Assembly (NCBI GenBank): GCA_023474015.1
Contig: JAMCYN010000035.1
Location: forward strand, 1-24,876
Length of the DNA: 24,876 bases
DNA from: Armatimonadota bacterium
GTDB taxonomy: Bacteria; Armatimonadota; UBA5829
Direction of reading: 5' to 3'
Shown here piece after piece: positions 7,722 through 16,868 of the stretch (positions within the stretch are counted from its first letter, which is position 1; every line of letters starts with the position of its first letter). The translations under genes and the position numbers were made by a program. The notes beneath the pieces were generated by a model. That model had not been told where the DNA came from. It did no database searches and saw only the letters and a program-made list of their open reading frames with translations.

Positions 7722-9637
7722 TACTTGCCCGCGGTCCTCTTGGACCAGTAATTCACCAGTTCATCGCCACCTCCCTCGCTAAAGTGGGTGACTTTTTGAT
7801 CTTTCACTATCTCAGCGATCTCTTTAACCATGGCTGCGTAGTCGGCGGGACTATCGCACTCTTTCGGGGACCCCTCTCTGCCGAATGTGAGGAGGAGCTT
7901 CGTATAAAGAATCGGCAACTTGGCCATCTTCACACGGCTCAGAAGTAGCGGATCGGCGGCGTTCTTTTCGGCCTCATCGTAAAGCGCAAATGCTTTGTCG
8001 AAGAACTCCTGCGTGAACATATCGCAGTTGGGGGCGAAGTTAAGGCTAGCCCTCAGCGGATTGGGCTTTGACTCGTCGGCAATCGTGGGATGATACTTCT
8101 CCCAGATTCTCCAGAGCAGGTCCTCATACGCCCAAATCTGTGGGGCGGACTTGCCGTAATAGCCGTATACAAAATCCTTCATCAGCGCCCTGGTATCGCG
8201 AGACGGGTCCCAAAGCTGCTTTGCCCACACCCAGGACTTCATCCTCGCCGATGCGCCGCCGGGGCACTGATAGGAACCCTGCAGCATCACGCCCTTCGCA
8301 TTGTGATCGATGTAGAACCTTATGTTGTCCGTCACTACAGACATGTTGGGGAAAGGCACGGAGTAGTTAGCGAAGTTGATCACGTAGTCCCAAACGTAGA
8401 TGCTTACACCCGTGGCAGCCCAGTCCTTCAGCGCCTTCTGAAACTCGTCCGTCTCAGTCACGAACCGGAACGGGTGGGGATATGAGTGCCGGTCGGTGCA
8501 GAGCTGGATGGCCACATTGGGCCTGGGCCTAATGTGTTTGGAGGGCTTGTATGTACCCTGGTAGGCAAGTGTGATCACCTTTACCTTGGGAAACTCGCCT
8601 TCGATTGCCTGGGCAACCTTGTTTACGAACATCATCAGAGATCCGGACACAGAGCCCTCGGCGTCGTCAATCGCCTTGCAGTTGGGGCACTGGCAGTAAT
8701 GCTCGTTGTCGTTTTGCGACACACTGATCAGTTCGGCCTTGGGGTTTCCTCGCAGGGTCTTTTTTACATCGTCGATAACAATCTTCAGAACATCGGGGTT
8801 TGTAAGGCAAAGCTGGCCGTTATAATACCCCCCGACCCGCTTGCCCTCCCATAGCGAGAAATACTCGGGATGCGCATCATAGTATTTGTCGAACGGCACG
8901 AACGTGTCGAAGCTGTGCACGAACAGGGCATAGTTGCAGTGACCGCCCCACTCTTCCGGAACACGCGCGTCCGGTGCGTTCGTGCGGTTTCTTAGCGACC
9001 AGTCAGCATCAAATGCTTCGAAGTAGAACGGATCGCGGACATCAAGCACGGGAATAAAATACCTAAGCACGGGTCTGAATATGAGGTCGGCCTTGTGAGG
9101 TATGGTTGCCGAAGCCCGATCATACCAGCGACACCCCAGGTCTTCCTCCAAGAGAGCATACACGGCGTTTATGATACCCCTGGTCTTGCCCCCCAGAAGA
9201 TAGAGGTTGCTGTTCTTTTCGGCTATGGCGTAGCCCTCGTTTTGCAGGGGCAGAGTGGACTCCGGCAGATTTGCTTGGGCCAGAGCCTTCGTATTGCCCA
9301 CGCTGATCACTTTTCCACTGACAGCTCCATCGCCTTCGGGCACGACTTTGAACTTAGCTCCGGTCATCTCGTTCAGCCACATTGCCAGATCATCGGCGGC
9401 TTTCGTCTCTTGTGTCGTCGGCTGCGCGGCTGTCACTATGCAATAAAGTGCCTTTCCCGCCCTGGCAAGCGTAAGTTCAGCACCAGTTTTGCCCTTGGGC
9501 TTCAAAGAGTTGACCCACTGCGGGTTAGGAGCCGGTCCACATCGGTCTGCTACGGCAGTCACCGGCTCTGCTTGAGAGATTACGCAAAGAATGAGCAAGC
9601 TGAACAATAAACCAAAAATGCGAGCCGCTAAGTTCAT
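7721..9637 (-). CDS. Secreted DUF4838 family protein
   Basis: A 638-residue exported protein of the DUF4838 family, which is found in polysaccharide utilisation loci and is related in fold to GH67-type glycosidases. A signal peptide covers 1-23 (hydrophobic core LLFSLLILCVI, cleavage after SQA). Residues about 55-190 form the N-terminal alpha/beta domain (ETKAADDLAMWLNEMTGA, GGKTRGIINAVYALLEEDLGCRWY). The barrel region carries the family hallmark YCQCPNC with C315, C317 and C320, preceded by SVSQNDNE, and later TYKPSKHIRPRPNVAIQ. It probably binds or cleaves a glycan outside the cytoplasmic membrane. It starts at ATG 9637, behind a GGGGG site at 8-9 nt, and ends in TAG. The upstream gap (9638-9782) holds a lone -10-like TACAAT (9709-9704). 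Confidence 0.9.
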   Translation of the reverse strand: MNLAARIFGLLFSLLILCVISQAEPVTAVADRCGPAPNPQWVNSLKPKGKTGAELTLARAGKALYCIVTAAQPTTQETKAADDLAMWLNEMTGAKFKVVPEGDGAVSGKVISVGNTKALAQANLPESTLPLQNEGYAIAEKNSNLYLLGGKTRGIINAVYALLEEDLGCRWYDRASATIPHKADLIFRPVLRYFIPVLDVRDPFYFEAFDADWSLRNRTNAPDARVPEEWGGHCNYALFVHSFDTFVPFDKYYDAHPEYFSLWEGKRVGGYYNGQLCLTNPDVLKIVIDDVKKTLRGNPKAELISVSQNDNEHYCQCPNCKAIDDAEGSVSGSLMMFVNKVAQAIEGEFPKVKVITLAYQGTYKPSKHIRPRPNVAIQLCTDRHSYPHPFRFVTETDEFQKALKDWAATGVSIYVWDYVINFANYSVPFPNMSVVTDNIRFYIDHNAKGVMLQGSYQCPGGASARMKSWVWAKQLWDPSRDTRALMKDFVYGYYGKSAPQIWAYEDLLWRIWEKYHPTIADESKPNPLRASLNFAPNCDMFTQEFFDKAFALYDEAEKNAADPLLLSRVKMAKLPILYTKLLLTFGREGSPKECDSPADYAAMVKEIAEIVKDQKVTHFSEGGGDELVNYWSKRTAGK

Positions 9638-9782
9638 CTATGAGTCCCCCTGTCTTTTCGAGTAGTATGTAGATTGGAGAAGCACTCAACTAATCCCATC
9701 TTTATTGTAAATGACTGTTGTTGCCCTACAGCGCCGAGTCTCGATAATGCTCCTCGGCACGTCCTGCCGCTTAGTGGAGGAC
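9638..9782 (-). other. Intergenic gap with small inverted repeats
   Basis: The gap holds a 6-bp hairpin (GCCGAG/CTCGGC, within about 9742-9767). Its ends carry a 9-bp inverted repeat: AGATTGGAG (9671-9679) and CTCCAATCT (9788-9796), the latter reaching into the end of the upstream gene. A TACAAT box at 9709-9704 could be a -10 element but has no good -35. An internal promoter for the DUF4838 gene is possible, not shown. Confidence 0.25.
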
Positions 9783-11417
9783 CTAGACTCCAATCTCCAC
9801 TACACTCCCCGCAGCCACGTTCCCCATTATCGTCACCACAGTCCGCGTCGAACCCATCGTCCTCTCAATGCCGAGTGCTGCTCTGACTTCTTTACCATTC
9901 GCTCTCACAAAAGCCGATGGGCTATCCCATCCCTCAATGACGAATGTCGGATGTGGAACACCACGCTCTGCGGATACAACCAGCCGAACTGATTCAGTGC
10001 CGCCACAGACCACATAAGCACCTTCACGCGCATTATAGGTCGCGCCGTCGATCTCGACCGGATCTAGCCACGCCATCCCGACCGACCTCAGCTCGTCATC
10101 ACTTTCTGGTGCTATGCCGCAAAACCAAGACCACGTGACAGCGCCATTCTCTCTGACCTCGACAGGGGCATTGTTGGCGAAGCCCAGAAACGTATGTGTG
10201 GGCTGCGCGTCGAATGTGGCGAGATCGGTAAGAGGCGTCGTGCCGTAGCCTCGCGTCACCGGCCAGTGGATGTGGTCTGCAAAGTTGGTTGGAAGGCCTG
10301 GCACCGCTATCCAGCAATCATCCTGAACACGCGCTCCCGCCTCGTAGCGCATTCCGACATTCGGTTGCAACCGCACCTGGAGGTCCGCGGCGGGCGATGC
10401 CACGAACACTCCCGGCCTGCCCCCGTAGTTCATCCTGAATATGTACTCGCCCAGTTCAGGAAATGCCTCATTCTCGAAATCCGGAGGGTTCGGCCACCGA
10501 AATGTTTGCGAGAAGTTCTTGCCGTCGAGCAGTGTGAGCGCGTCCAAAGGGATGTTATCGTCAGATGTCGCACCTGGTGGGTTTACAGTGATAAACTCCA
10601 TATCATTAAACGTCCGCTTCCCGGCAGGCGCGTTTATCATACTGCATGGCCGTCGCCGGCCTGTACGCGGGGAAACATGCCAGGCGAATTCATCATTGGG
10701 ATCGATATACACGGTCACATTGCGGACCGCCACACCGCTGGGGTAGATATGAAACACCTCGTCAGCCCACTGATTCCGGCAGATTGTGTATGCCGAATCG
10801 TTCAACGCGTACCGCCAATGGATCACGACGCGCGCATCACTGCTGTGAATGATCCGCGCATGGATATATCGGCATTCCCGGTCGCTCATCATCTCACAGC
10901 AGTCGCGATAGACCGTGGGCTCAACCGTCTCAGCAAAAAAAAGGCTCGTCATGACGTTGTCGATTGCCCAAGATGGTGCGTAAGCCATCCCACGCCAAAG
11001 CACGAACTTGTACGGTTTCTCGAAATCAACCACTATGTCCGCATACTCGCCTGTCTTCCAGAGGCTCTCCCAAGGCGCAGTTGCATCCTTTCCCATGATT
11101 ACCGGCAGGTCATATCCCAGCGATCCATAACGAGCGCCAAAGCGCCTGCATAAAAGTGACGGATCAACAAGAATGAGTTTCACCGATATGGATTTGGCGT
11201 CCATTCGCAACTCAGCATCATATTCACCCGCTGATAAGCCAAGATCAGAAATGCTGCCGCGAGTGGTCTTTCCACCCACAATGAACTCTATCTGAGCACC
11301 GGCATCAGCGATTAACTCATCATCAGTCGTCGCGATGATTGTATCGGTGTGAACTAAACCACGGCCTGCTTCAATCGGCCCTACCCCGCTTCTGGTGCGT
11401 ACGCTAAAATCTCTCAT
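9783..11417 (-). CDS. Unknown beta-rich protein, conserved-looking core
   Basis: A 544-residue protein I cannot assign to a named family. It is rich in predicted beta strands and has no signal peptide or membrane segment. Two aromatic blocks stand out: FVLWRGMAYAPSWAIDN (138-154) and RECRYIHARII plus ARVVIHWRYAL (180-205). These look like a carbohydrate-active or sugar-binding core, but no catalytic motif is recognisable. The true start is ATG 11417, because GAGGAG sits 9 nt upstream and the frame before it is only the antiphase reading of the UroD gene. The UroD stop codon at 11431 lies 13 nt upstream, so the two genes are probably translationally coupled. It ends with TAG. Its place among glycosidases suggests a role on a sugar substrate. 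Confidence 0.75.
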   Translation of the reverse strand: MRDFSVRTRSGVGPIEAGRGLVHTDTIIATTDDELIADAGAQIEFIVGGKTTRGSISDLGLSAGEYDAELRMDAKSISVKLILVDPSLLCRRFGARYGSLGYDLPVIMGKDATAPWESLWKTGEYADIVVDFEKPYKFVLWRGMAYAPSWAIDNVMTSLFFAETVEPTVYRDCCEMMSDRECRYIHARIIHSSDARVVIHWRYALNDSAYTICRNQWADEVFHIYPSGVAVRNVTVYIDPNDEFAWHVSPRTGRRRPCSMINAPAGKRTFNDMEFITVNPPGATSDDNIPLDALTLLDGKNFSQTFRWPNPPDFENEAFPELGEYIFRMNYGGRPGVFVASPAADLQVRLQPNVGMRYEAGARVQDDCWIAVPGLPTNFADHIHWPVTRGYGTTPLTDLATFDAQPTHTFLGFANNAPVEVRENGAVTWSWFCGIAPESDDELRSVGMAWLDPVEIDGATYNAREGAYVVCGGTESVRLVVSAERGVPHPTFVIEGWDSPSAFVRANGKEVRAALGIERTMGSTRTVVTIMGNVAAGSVVEIGV

Positions 11418-11430
11418 CTGATCGAACTCC

Positions 11431-12654
11431 TCATCTGATCTGTAACGAAATACCTGCGGCTGTCTCGTAAGCCGCAACAATGTTCTCGCACGGAGTGTTG
11501 CACTGGATATTGTGGACTGTGGTGAAGATGAATCCGCCGCCCGGTGCAAACGTAAGCACCCTTTCCTCAGCTTGGCGCCGGACTTCATCTGGCGTTCCGA
11601 AAGGAAGCGTATGCTGGGTGTCGATACCGCCGCCCCAGAACACGATCCGCCCCCCGAATTTCTCCTTTAGTCGCTCCGGTTCCATGTTCAGCGCCGAGCA
11701 CTGCACGGGGTTCAGAATATCGACTCCGGCATCAATCAAGTCGTCGATGATATTGTAAATCGACCCGCAAGAATGGCAGAACGTCTTGATATCGGAATGA
11801 CTGTGCACGTAGTCATTCAGACTCTTATGATACGGAGCATAAAACTCACGGAGGCAGTCCGGCGACATAATCTCGCCCTTCTGCGTGCCGAAGTCATAAG
11901 AGACAGTAACAATGACTGAGATGTAATCGCCTACCGCATCGAGGTAAAGCCTGAGGTTCTCTAAAGCAATCTCCATCTCCAGGCCGTGGATGTCGTGTAC
12001 ATATTGAGGATCCTCGAGCATCGTCACGAACCAACCTGTCATCCCTCCTACACCATACATACCACCACGCCCAAAGCCTCCTACTAAAGCATAGTCAGTC
12101 TCTTCATAGAGAAACTTCGCTCTGGTTCGCAGTTCCTCCAGTTCCTCATTGGTGAAAACCGGCCAGCATTTCCGGACGTCCTCAGGATCGGGCTTGGGCA
12201 TCTCACCGTAGAAAGACTCCGGCTCGATGCAGTCGAAGTAATAGCCGTTCTTCGGCATCCTTGCCACAGGTTGGCTGCCTTGGCCACCAAGGACCAGAAG
12301 AGAATCACCCGACTCGTCCTGTATGACATTGAACGCTCCCGGGACCTCCATATCGGTCCCATCCCAAAACCGCCAGCGCTTCCAGTCCGCATTTCTTATC
12401 CCATACTGGGATTCCAGAGAATTCAGGGCAACCACATCGCAGCGGAGCCTTTCAACGACTGGCAACTCCACCTCGGCCAGCATTTGGCCGACGTCGATCA
12501 CACGGCAGGATCCTCCGCTTATCCCCAGGAACTCTTTCAGGCGGGCGTAAGTCGAGGCGTGCACACCGCTGTACCACGTGCCGCCGAGGTCTATGGGAAC
12601 CCTGTCCGGCTCCTGAAATCTTATCGCGGCGTTCACTCTCTCTCTTGATGTCAT
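11431..12654 (-). CDS. Uroporphyrinogen decarboxylase (URO-D) family protein, paralogue 2
   Basis: A 407-residue paralogue of the protein at 4138-5409, colinear over its whole length. It begins MTSRERV, with EPDRVPIDLGG at 15-25. The putative metal site is H294-S-C296, followed by NPVQC (C319), and FWGGGIDTQ lies at 339-347. The C-terminal position that carries a zinc Cys in corrinoid methyltransferases reads FTTVHNIQC, with H381 and C384. It lacks HemE-specific residues. I place the start at ATG 12654, 13 nt after the permease stop; an in-frame TTG at 12678 overlaps the permease gene and is less likely. Acceptor methyltransferase or another one-carbon or sugar-linked role is possible. The family is often mislabelled as HemE. 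Confidence 0.85.
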   Translation of the reverse strand: MTSRERVNAAIRFQEPDRVPIDLGGTWYSGVHASTYARLKEFLGISGGSCRVIDVGQMLAEVELPVVERLRCDVVALNSLESQYGIRNADWKRWRFWDGTDMEVPGAFNVIQDESGDSLLVLGGQGSQPVARMPKNGYYFDCIEPESFYGEMPKPDPEDVRKCWPVFTNEELEELRTRAKFLYEETDYALVGGFGRGGMYGVGGMTGWFVTMLEDPQYVHDIHGLEMEIALENLRLYLDAVGDYISVIVTVSYDFGTQKGEIMSPDCLREFYAPYHKSLNDYVHSHSDIKTFCHSCGSIYNIIDDLIDAGVDILNPVQCSALNMEPERLKEKFGGRIVFWGGGIDTQHTLPFGTPDEVRRQAEERVLTFAPGGGFIFTTVHNIQCNTPCENIVAAYETAAGISLQIR

Positions 12655-12667
12655 CTTCGTCACTGAA

Positions 12668-14446
12668 CTACTTTTCAACTGGTATCACAATTCCTTTCAT
12701 GATCGTATTCTGCGCGAGGATGAACACCAGAAGAGTCGGAATCGCGGCGATCACCAGCGCCGCATAGATCACCGACTGATGCGCCTGCTGCTGGAGTTGA
12801 TATAGCCACACCATCAGAGTCCACATCTTCTCATCAGGGCAGATCACCAAGGCAAACATAAATGCTGCGTAGGCGCTCGTGAAGGCCCCAAGCGTGATCA
12901 AGGCCAGAATGGGCTTCGATAGCGCCATAGTAAAGCGCCAGAACATCGTCCACTCGCTTGCACCGTCTATCATAGCTGACTCGTAGACCTCCTTTGGGAT
13001 ACTGTCGAAGAACCCCTTCAGGATAAAGATCATGTAGCCATTAGCGAGACCGGGGAGAATCAGCGCCCAATATGTGTTCATGAGGTGCAACTGCTTAAGG
13101 AGCAGGAAATTTGGAATCATCGTAACCGCTCCTGGAAATGCCATAGTGGCGAGAAAGAACATCAGGATTGTGTACGTCGACTTCAGTTTGAACCTAGATA
13201 GTGCATACGCCGCGATAGGATTTACCAGCAGCGCCGCCAAAATGCTGAGGCTGATAAGAACTACCGTGTTGAATATCGCGCGTCCGTACACCACAAGGTA
13301 GTTCACGACGTTGCGGTAGTTCCTCGTGATAATCTCGAAGAGAAAGCTCTTTTTTGTATCTCTAAAAACCCTGTAATCATACTCCACGCAGGGCATTGTG
13401 GCAGTAGCTGACGCCATGTACCTGCGATATCTAGTACACGGCGTGTCCACCCGCAAGTGCTTGGCAGGGCATGCATTCATCACGAACTCATTGCATAGCG
13501 CAAAGAATGCAGTATTGCGCAATTCGTCAAAATCGGCATTGATTTCATCGAAAGACGTGTATTGGGTGCCGTTCACTCGATTCATCTCACGGATGCTTCC
13601 GCCGTACATCCCGGACAGATGCTTTCTCAATAGCGTCAGCCCCTCGACATCGAACCGGATGAACGCGATGTTCAGACGCTGCTTGACGAACTCTGCCCAA
13701 ACATCCCCCGCAGGTCCCTTCGGTTGTTTCTCATCCAGAATCGGGACCGGTTTGATCTCACCACTCACAACCCGTGGAAACTCCTGCTGCACGTTCCAAA
13801 AGAGACCATCCACGTTGACCAGCACCTTGTCTCTTGTATCCGATCTTCTCTTGAACTTCAGATAAGTTTCGGTCAGAATGTCATTCTCGTAGTAGAACTC
13901 TCGCACAGATACGGAATCCTGGACTCCATAGAAGTCGTTCCAGTTCGAAAGGGTCACATGATACCGGCGGTTGAATTGGCCTATGGTACTGCACTTGGCT
14001 CTCAACTCATCTCTGAACCGGCGCAGGTTCCGTGGGTAGACATAGTAACTCACCATGGGGTAGCTGTCGACCACGTAGAAGTAATCAGGCATACTGCTCA
14101 TCTCGTCCCTGATGAACTGACGAAAACCATCAAGCTCCTCATTCTCCTGTTTAGGAATGGTGGCATCCGAGAATGCAGACAGGCTCCTGCCGTATGCCGC
14201 GGACACCAATTGCAGACTGCCATACCGATTTTCCAGAAACCTGGCAAACTGTATCGGCTCGGAATAGAACACCTGCGGGACGGCATCCATGTATTGAATA
14301 TCGGATTCACCCTTCATGCTGCCGGAGAGCATCATAAGAAACGGGTAGATCATCGATATACTGCCGATAATCAAGATGACGTGGATCAGCAGGATTACGA
14401 TCCTAATCTTGAGAGTCTTTCTACCTATTGCAGGTATTATCGCCAT
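12668..14446 (-). CDS. Sugar ABC transporter permease (MalG type) with large extracytoplasmic insertion
   Basis: A 592-residue inner-membrane permease of the CUT1/MalG group; usual members are about 280 residues. TM1 lies at about 15-39. The remaining five membrane segments begin near 385, after the typical NYRNVV region. The EAA loop that contacts the ATPase is visible as PKEVYESAMIDGASEW. Between TM1 and TM2, about 330 residues (roughly 45-375) form a soluble, aromatic-rich segment expected outside the membrane, not obviously like any domain I know. The start is ATG 14446: GGAGGT ends the preceding gene and sits 9 nt upstream. An in-frame start 30 nt earlier overlaps that gene. Paired with the fused binding protein-permease at 14454-16868. 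No ATPase gene is in the window, so a shared MsmX/MalK-like ATPase elsewhere is likely. Confidence 0.9.
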   Translation of the reverse strand: MAIIPAIGRKTLKIRIVILLIHVILIIGSISMIYPFLMMLSGSMKGESDIQYMDAVPQVFYSEPIQFARFLENRYGSLQLVSAAYGRSLSAFSDATIPKQENEELDGFRQFIRDEMSSMPDYFYVVDSYPMVSYYVYPRNLRRFRDELRAKCSTIGQFNRRYHVTLSNWNDFYGVQDSVSVREFYYENDILTETYLKFKRRSDTRDKVLVNVDGLFWNVQQEFPRVVSGEIKPVPILDEKQPKGPAGDVWAEFVKQRLNIAFIRFDVEGLTLLRKHLSGMYGGSIREMNRVNGTQYTSFDEINADFDELRNTAFFALCNEFVMNACPAKHLRVDTPCTRYRRYMASATATMPCVEYDYRVFRDTKKSFLFEIITRNYRNVVNYLVVYGRAIFNTVVLISLSILAALLVNPIAAYALSRFKLKSTYTILMFFLATMAFPGAVTMIPNFLLLKQLHLMNTYWALILPGLANGYMIFILKGFFDSIPKEVYESAMIDGASEWTMFWRFTMALSKPILALITLGAFTSAYAAFMFALVICPDEKMWTLMVWLYQLQQQAHQSVIYAALVIAAIPTLLVFILAQNTIMKGIVIPVEK

Positions 14447-14453
14447 TGGACGC

Positions 14454-16868
14454 TTACCTCCCCCCCTTGAACTCAACGTTGCTGAGGTTCTTGAGCTGGA
14501 ACATCGTGAATCCGATCAGCATGAAGCCGAGAACCCACGCCATCGCATTCGCAACTCCAAACTTAAGGTAAGCAAACGCCGTATAGAAGAGCTGCAGTCC
14601 GACGACCTCAGTAGTTCCGTACGGAGTGTACGGCCCGCCCGCGGTCATCGCGAATATCATCTCGCTTGACAGAAACGCGCCGATGAACGCACCGACTGCG
14701 TTGATCCTGATAAGCATCCTGATCGAGGGAAGCGTAATATTCCAAATCTTCCGCCGCATTCCCGCACCGTCAACTTCTGCCGCCTCATAGAACTCGTCGG
14801 GGATTGTCTTGAACGCTGCGAGGTAGATAAGACACCCCGGACCCATACCCGCCCATACCACGGGAAGCAAGACCGCCACCATAGCAAGCGTAGGCGAATC
14901 CAGCCAGCTCGATGTCATGTTGACACCAATGTGCCCGAGGAGCGTATTCAACATTCCTGCTGGCCCATAGAAACTCTTCCACAGAAATGTGACGACAAGA
15001 CCGCTTAGCACCGCCGGAAGGTAGAATATGGTCCGATACAGCATCTTCCCACTCGGCACTTCGGAAAGCAGCAGAGCCAGAACTATCGGCGATAAGAACC
15101 CAAACATCATGTATAATCCCGTGTAAAGCACAGTCACGTACATCGAATGCCAGAAGCTCGGGTCGAACAGAACTTCTGAGAAGTTCTGCACGCCACAGAA
15201 GGGCGAAACTCCAACCACGCTGTAATCCTGAAAGGCAATGATCGTCCCCCTGACCAGCGGATAATACTGCCAGAGAATTACGGTTCCCACCGCCGGAAAG
15301 AGCAGGAAATAAGCCATGAGCGACTTCTTGTGGCCGGGTACCTGTGAGGGAGCATTCTGCCTGAAAGATCTCATCAAATAAGAGCAAGCGACTCCGAACC
15401 CCAGCGAGACGAGACATAGAAAGGCCAGGGTGAGTATCTTCCTCGCCCTTTCGACAGCAGGCGGCAGGATTCCGAACATCCTCTGCGCCGTTTCAGCCTG
15501 TGCCCCATTGAGAATCACCTTCAGTCGCCTCTTGACTCCCTGCTCATCGCCGCGGTCGAGAGCTGCCAGCACAACTTTATCGTTCAGCGCCTGCTCAATC
15601 GGCTTCGACAGCTCGCGATAGACGACCTGGCAGTTCTTGCCATACGGTTCAGGTTTCCCGTCCATCAGCGCTTTTCTATAGACCTTCACCCAATCCGTGT
15701 TGATCCCTCTGAGGTAGCTCTTGTAGCCATATTTCTCAAGCAATTCGGGATTCGCATACCTGCCGTAGCCAGTCTGAACGTAAACTTTTGTACGGATTCG
15801 ATTTGCCTCATCGCTATCCAAGAAAGCCATGTATTCGAATGCAGCCTTAACGACTTCCGGGGATCTCACTTTTGAGAATATTCCAAGCAGGCTGCAGTTA
15901 ATCTCAGCAGAACTCTTGCCGAACTTATCGGGATGAGGAACTGGGCCGAATCCGAGGGAATTATCGAACTGAAGCTCATTTAACCTATCACCCAGCATCA
16001 GAAACGTCATTGCGTAAGGATGTCCTGGCCGGTAGAGACCCGGAGCCGGATCCCGAGTTGCCACTCCGCGATATATCTTCCCATCTCGGCCACGCCAACG
16101 GATGGCATTCAGCCTCACGTAGAAGTACAGCGCATCTACCATTTCCGGGGTGTTGAATCGAGGCTCCCAGTCACCCTGCTTGTTCTTCGCCACAATATCT
16201 CCGCCCCGCGACCATACAAGGTTCGCAAAGTCGTAGGCAGTGCTGGCGCCCTTCGAGAAAACCATACCGAATCGACCCTGGTCCGGCCTTGAGAGCTTCT
16301 TGCAGTAATCCTCAAACTCGCTCCACGTGCGAGGCGGGCAATTGGGATTTATTCCTGCCTTGGCAAAATGATCGAAACGGTAGACGAGCACACGGACCAT
16401 TCTCGCGGTCGGCAGCAGATACCAGTGCTTCTTGCCATCCGGCCCCTCGCGATAACAGACATCCCGAACTGCGGGAGGCACCCGCCTTGCGAGATCCCTC
16501 CGATCAAGCTTGGCAACGTAATCGTCCAGCGGCTGCAAGAAACCCTTTCTGATGTACGTGTCAGATGAGCGAAAGCCAACGCCCAGAATATCCGGAGCAA
16601 TATCGCCCGCAATCTGCATCAAGGTGACCATATCCTGGTCGCTTCCCTCGATCCTGAGACCGGTCGTGCTCTTCAGTCTGATATCGGGATGGAGTTCAAC
16701 GAAGCGCTGAAAGACCGCTGCCTCAGCCTTGTTCCGCGGGTCCTGGTCCATGAACCTAGGCAGGCCGTTCACTTTGACCTCAACCTTCTTACACCACGAC
16801 TGGGAGCATGGCAAGCCGCACAGCAGCGCGACGAACACTATTCTCTTTATACTACTAGACAATACCAT
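14454..16868 (-). CDS. Fused sugar-binding protein and ABC permease (MalE-MalF type)
   Basis: An 804-residue natural fusion. Residues 1-25 are a signal sequence or membrane anchor (IKRIVFVALLCGLPCS). Residues about 28-470 are an extracellular solute-binding protein of the sugar type (EAAVFQRFVELHPDI, DIAPDILGVG, GRFGMVFSKG, LLGIFSKV). An extra membrane segment follows at about 478-498, then a basic cytoplasmic linker, then a MalF-type permease (about 515-804) with the EAA motif EFYEAAEVDGAGMRRKIW near 692. The fusion tethers one binding domain to each transporter. The start is ATG 16868, with AGGA 8 nt upstream. It is 7 nt from the second permease. The substrate is probably a mono- or oligosaccharide or a derivative. 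It is an intact fusion, not a sequencing artefact of two genes, because the linker contains no stop or start site. Confidence 0.92.
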   Translation of the reverse strand: MVLSSSIKRIVFVALLCGLPCSQSWCKKVEVKVNGLPRFMDQDPRNKAEAAVFQRFVELHPDIRLKSTTGLRIEGSDQDMVTLMQIAGDIAPDILGVGFRSSDTYIRKGFLQPLDDYVAKLDRRDLARRVPPAVRDVCYREGPDGKKHWYLLPTARMVRVLVYRFDHFAKAGINPNCPPRTWSEFEDYCKKLSRPDQGRFGMVFSKGASTAYDFANLVWSRGGDIVAKNKQGDWEPRFNTPEMVDALYFYVRLNAIRWRGRDGKIYRGVATRDPAPGLYRPGHPYAMTFLMLGDRLNELQFDNSLGFGPVPHPDKFGKSSAEINCSLLGIFSKVRSPEVVKAAFEYMAFLDSDEANRIRTKVYVQTGYGRYANPELLEKYGYKSYLRGINTDWVKVYRKALMDGKPEPYGKNCQVVYRELSKPIEQALNDKVVLAALDRGDEQGVKRRLKVILNGAQAETAQRMFGILPPAVERARKILTLAFLCLVSLGFGVACSYLMRSFRQNAPSQVPGHKKSLMAYFLLFPAVGTVILWQYYPLVRGTIIAFQDYSVVGVSPFCGVQNFSEVLFDPSFWHSMYVTVLYTGLYMMFGFLSPIVLALLLSEVPSGKMLYRTIFYLPAVLSGLVVTFLWKSFYGPAGMLNTLLGHIGVNMTSSWLDSPTLAMVAVLLPVVWAGMGPGCLIYLAAFKTIPDEFYEAAEVDGAGMRRKIWNITLPSIRMLIRINAVGAFIGAFLSSEMIFAMTAGGPYTPYGTTEVVGLQLFYTAFAYLKFGVANAMAWVLGFMLIGFTMFQLKNLSNVEFKGGR

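Noticed and set aside
10194..11153. Long plus-strand frame (319 codons)
   Set aside because: Antisense to the unknown beta-rich gene; composition is rich in Arg, His and Cys as expected for a shadow frame, with no ribosome binding site.
11418..11588. 57-codon N-terminal extension of the unknown beta-rich protein
   Set aside because: It only re-reads the end of the UroD gene in another frame; the ATG at 11417 has a GAGGAG site.
5504..14446. Pyrrolysine coding through TAG codons in this block
   Set aside because: The TAG codons occur at the natural ends of the permease, unknown, DUF4838 and GH67-like genes, and the frames after them do not look coding.
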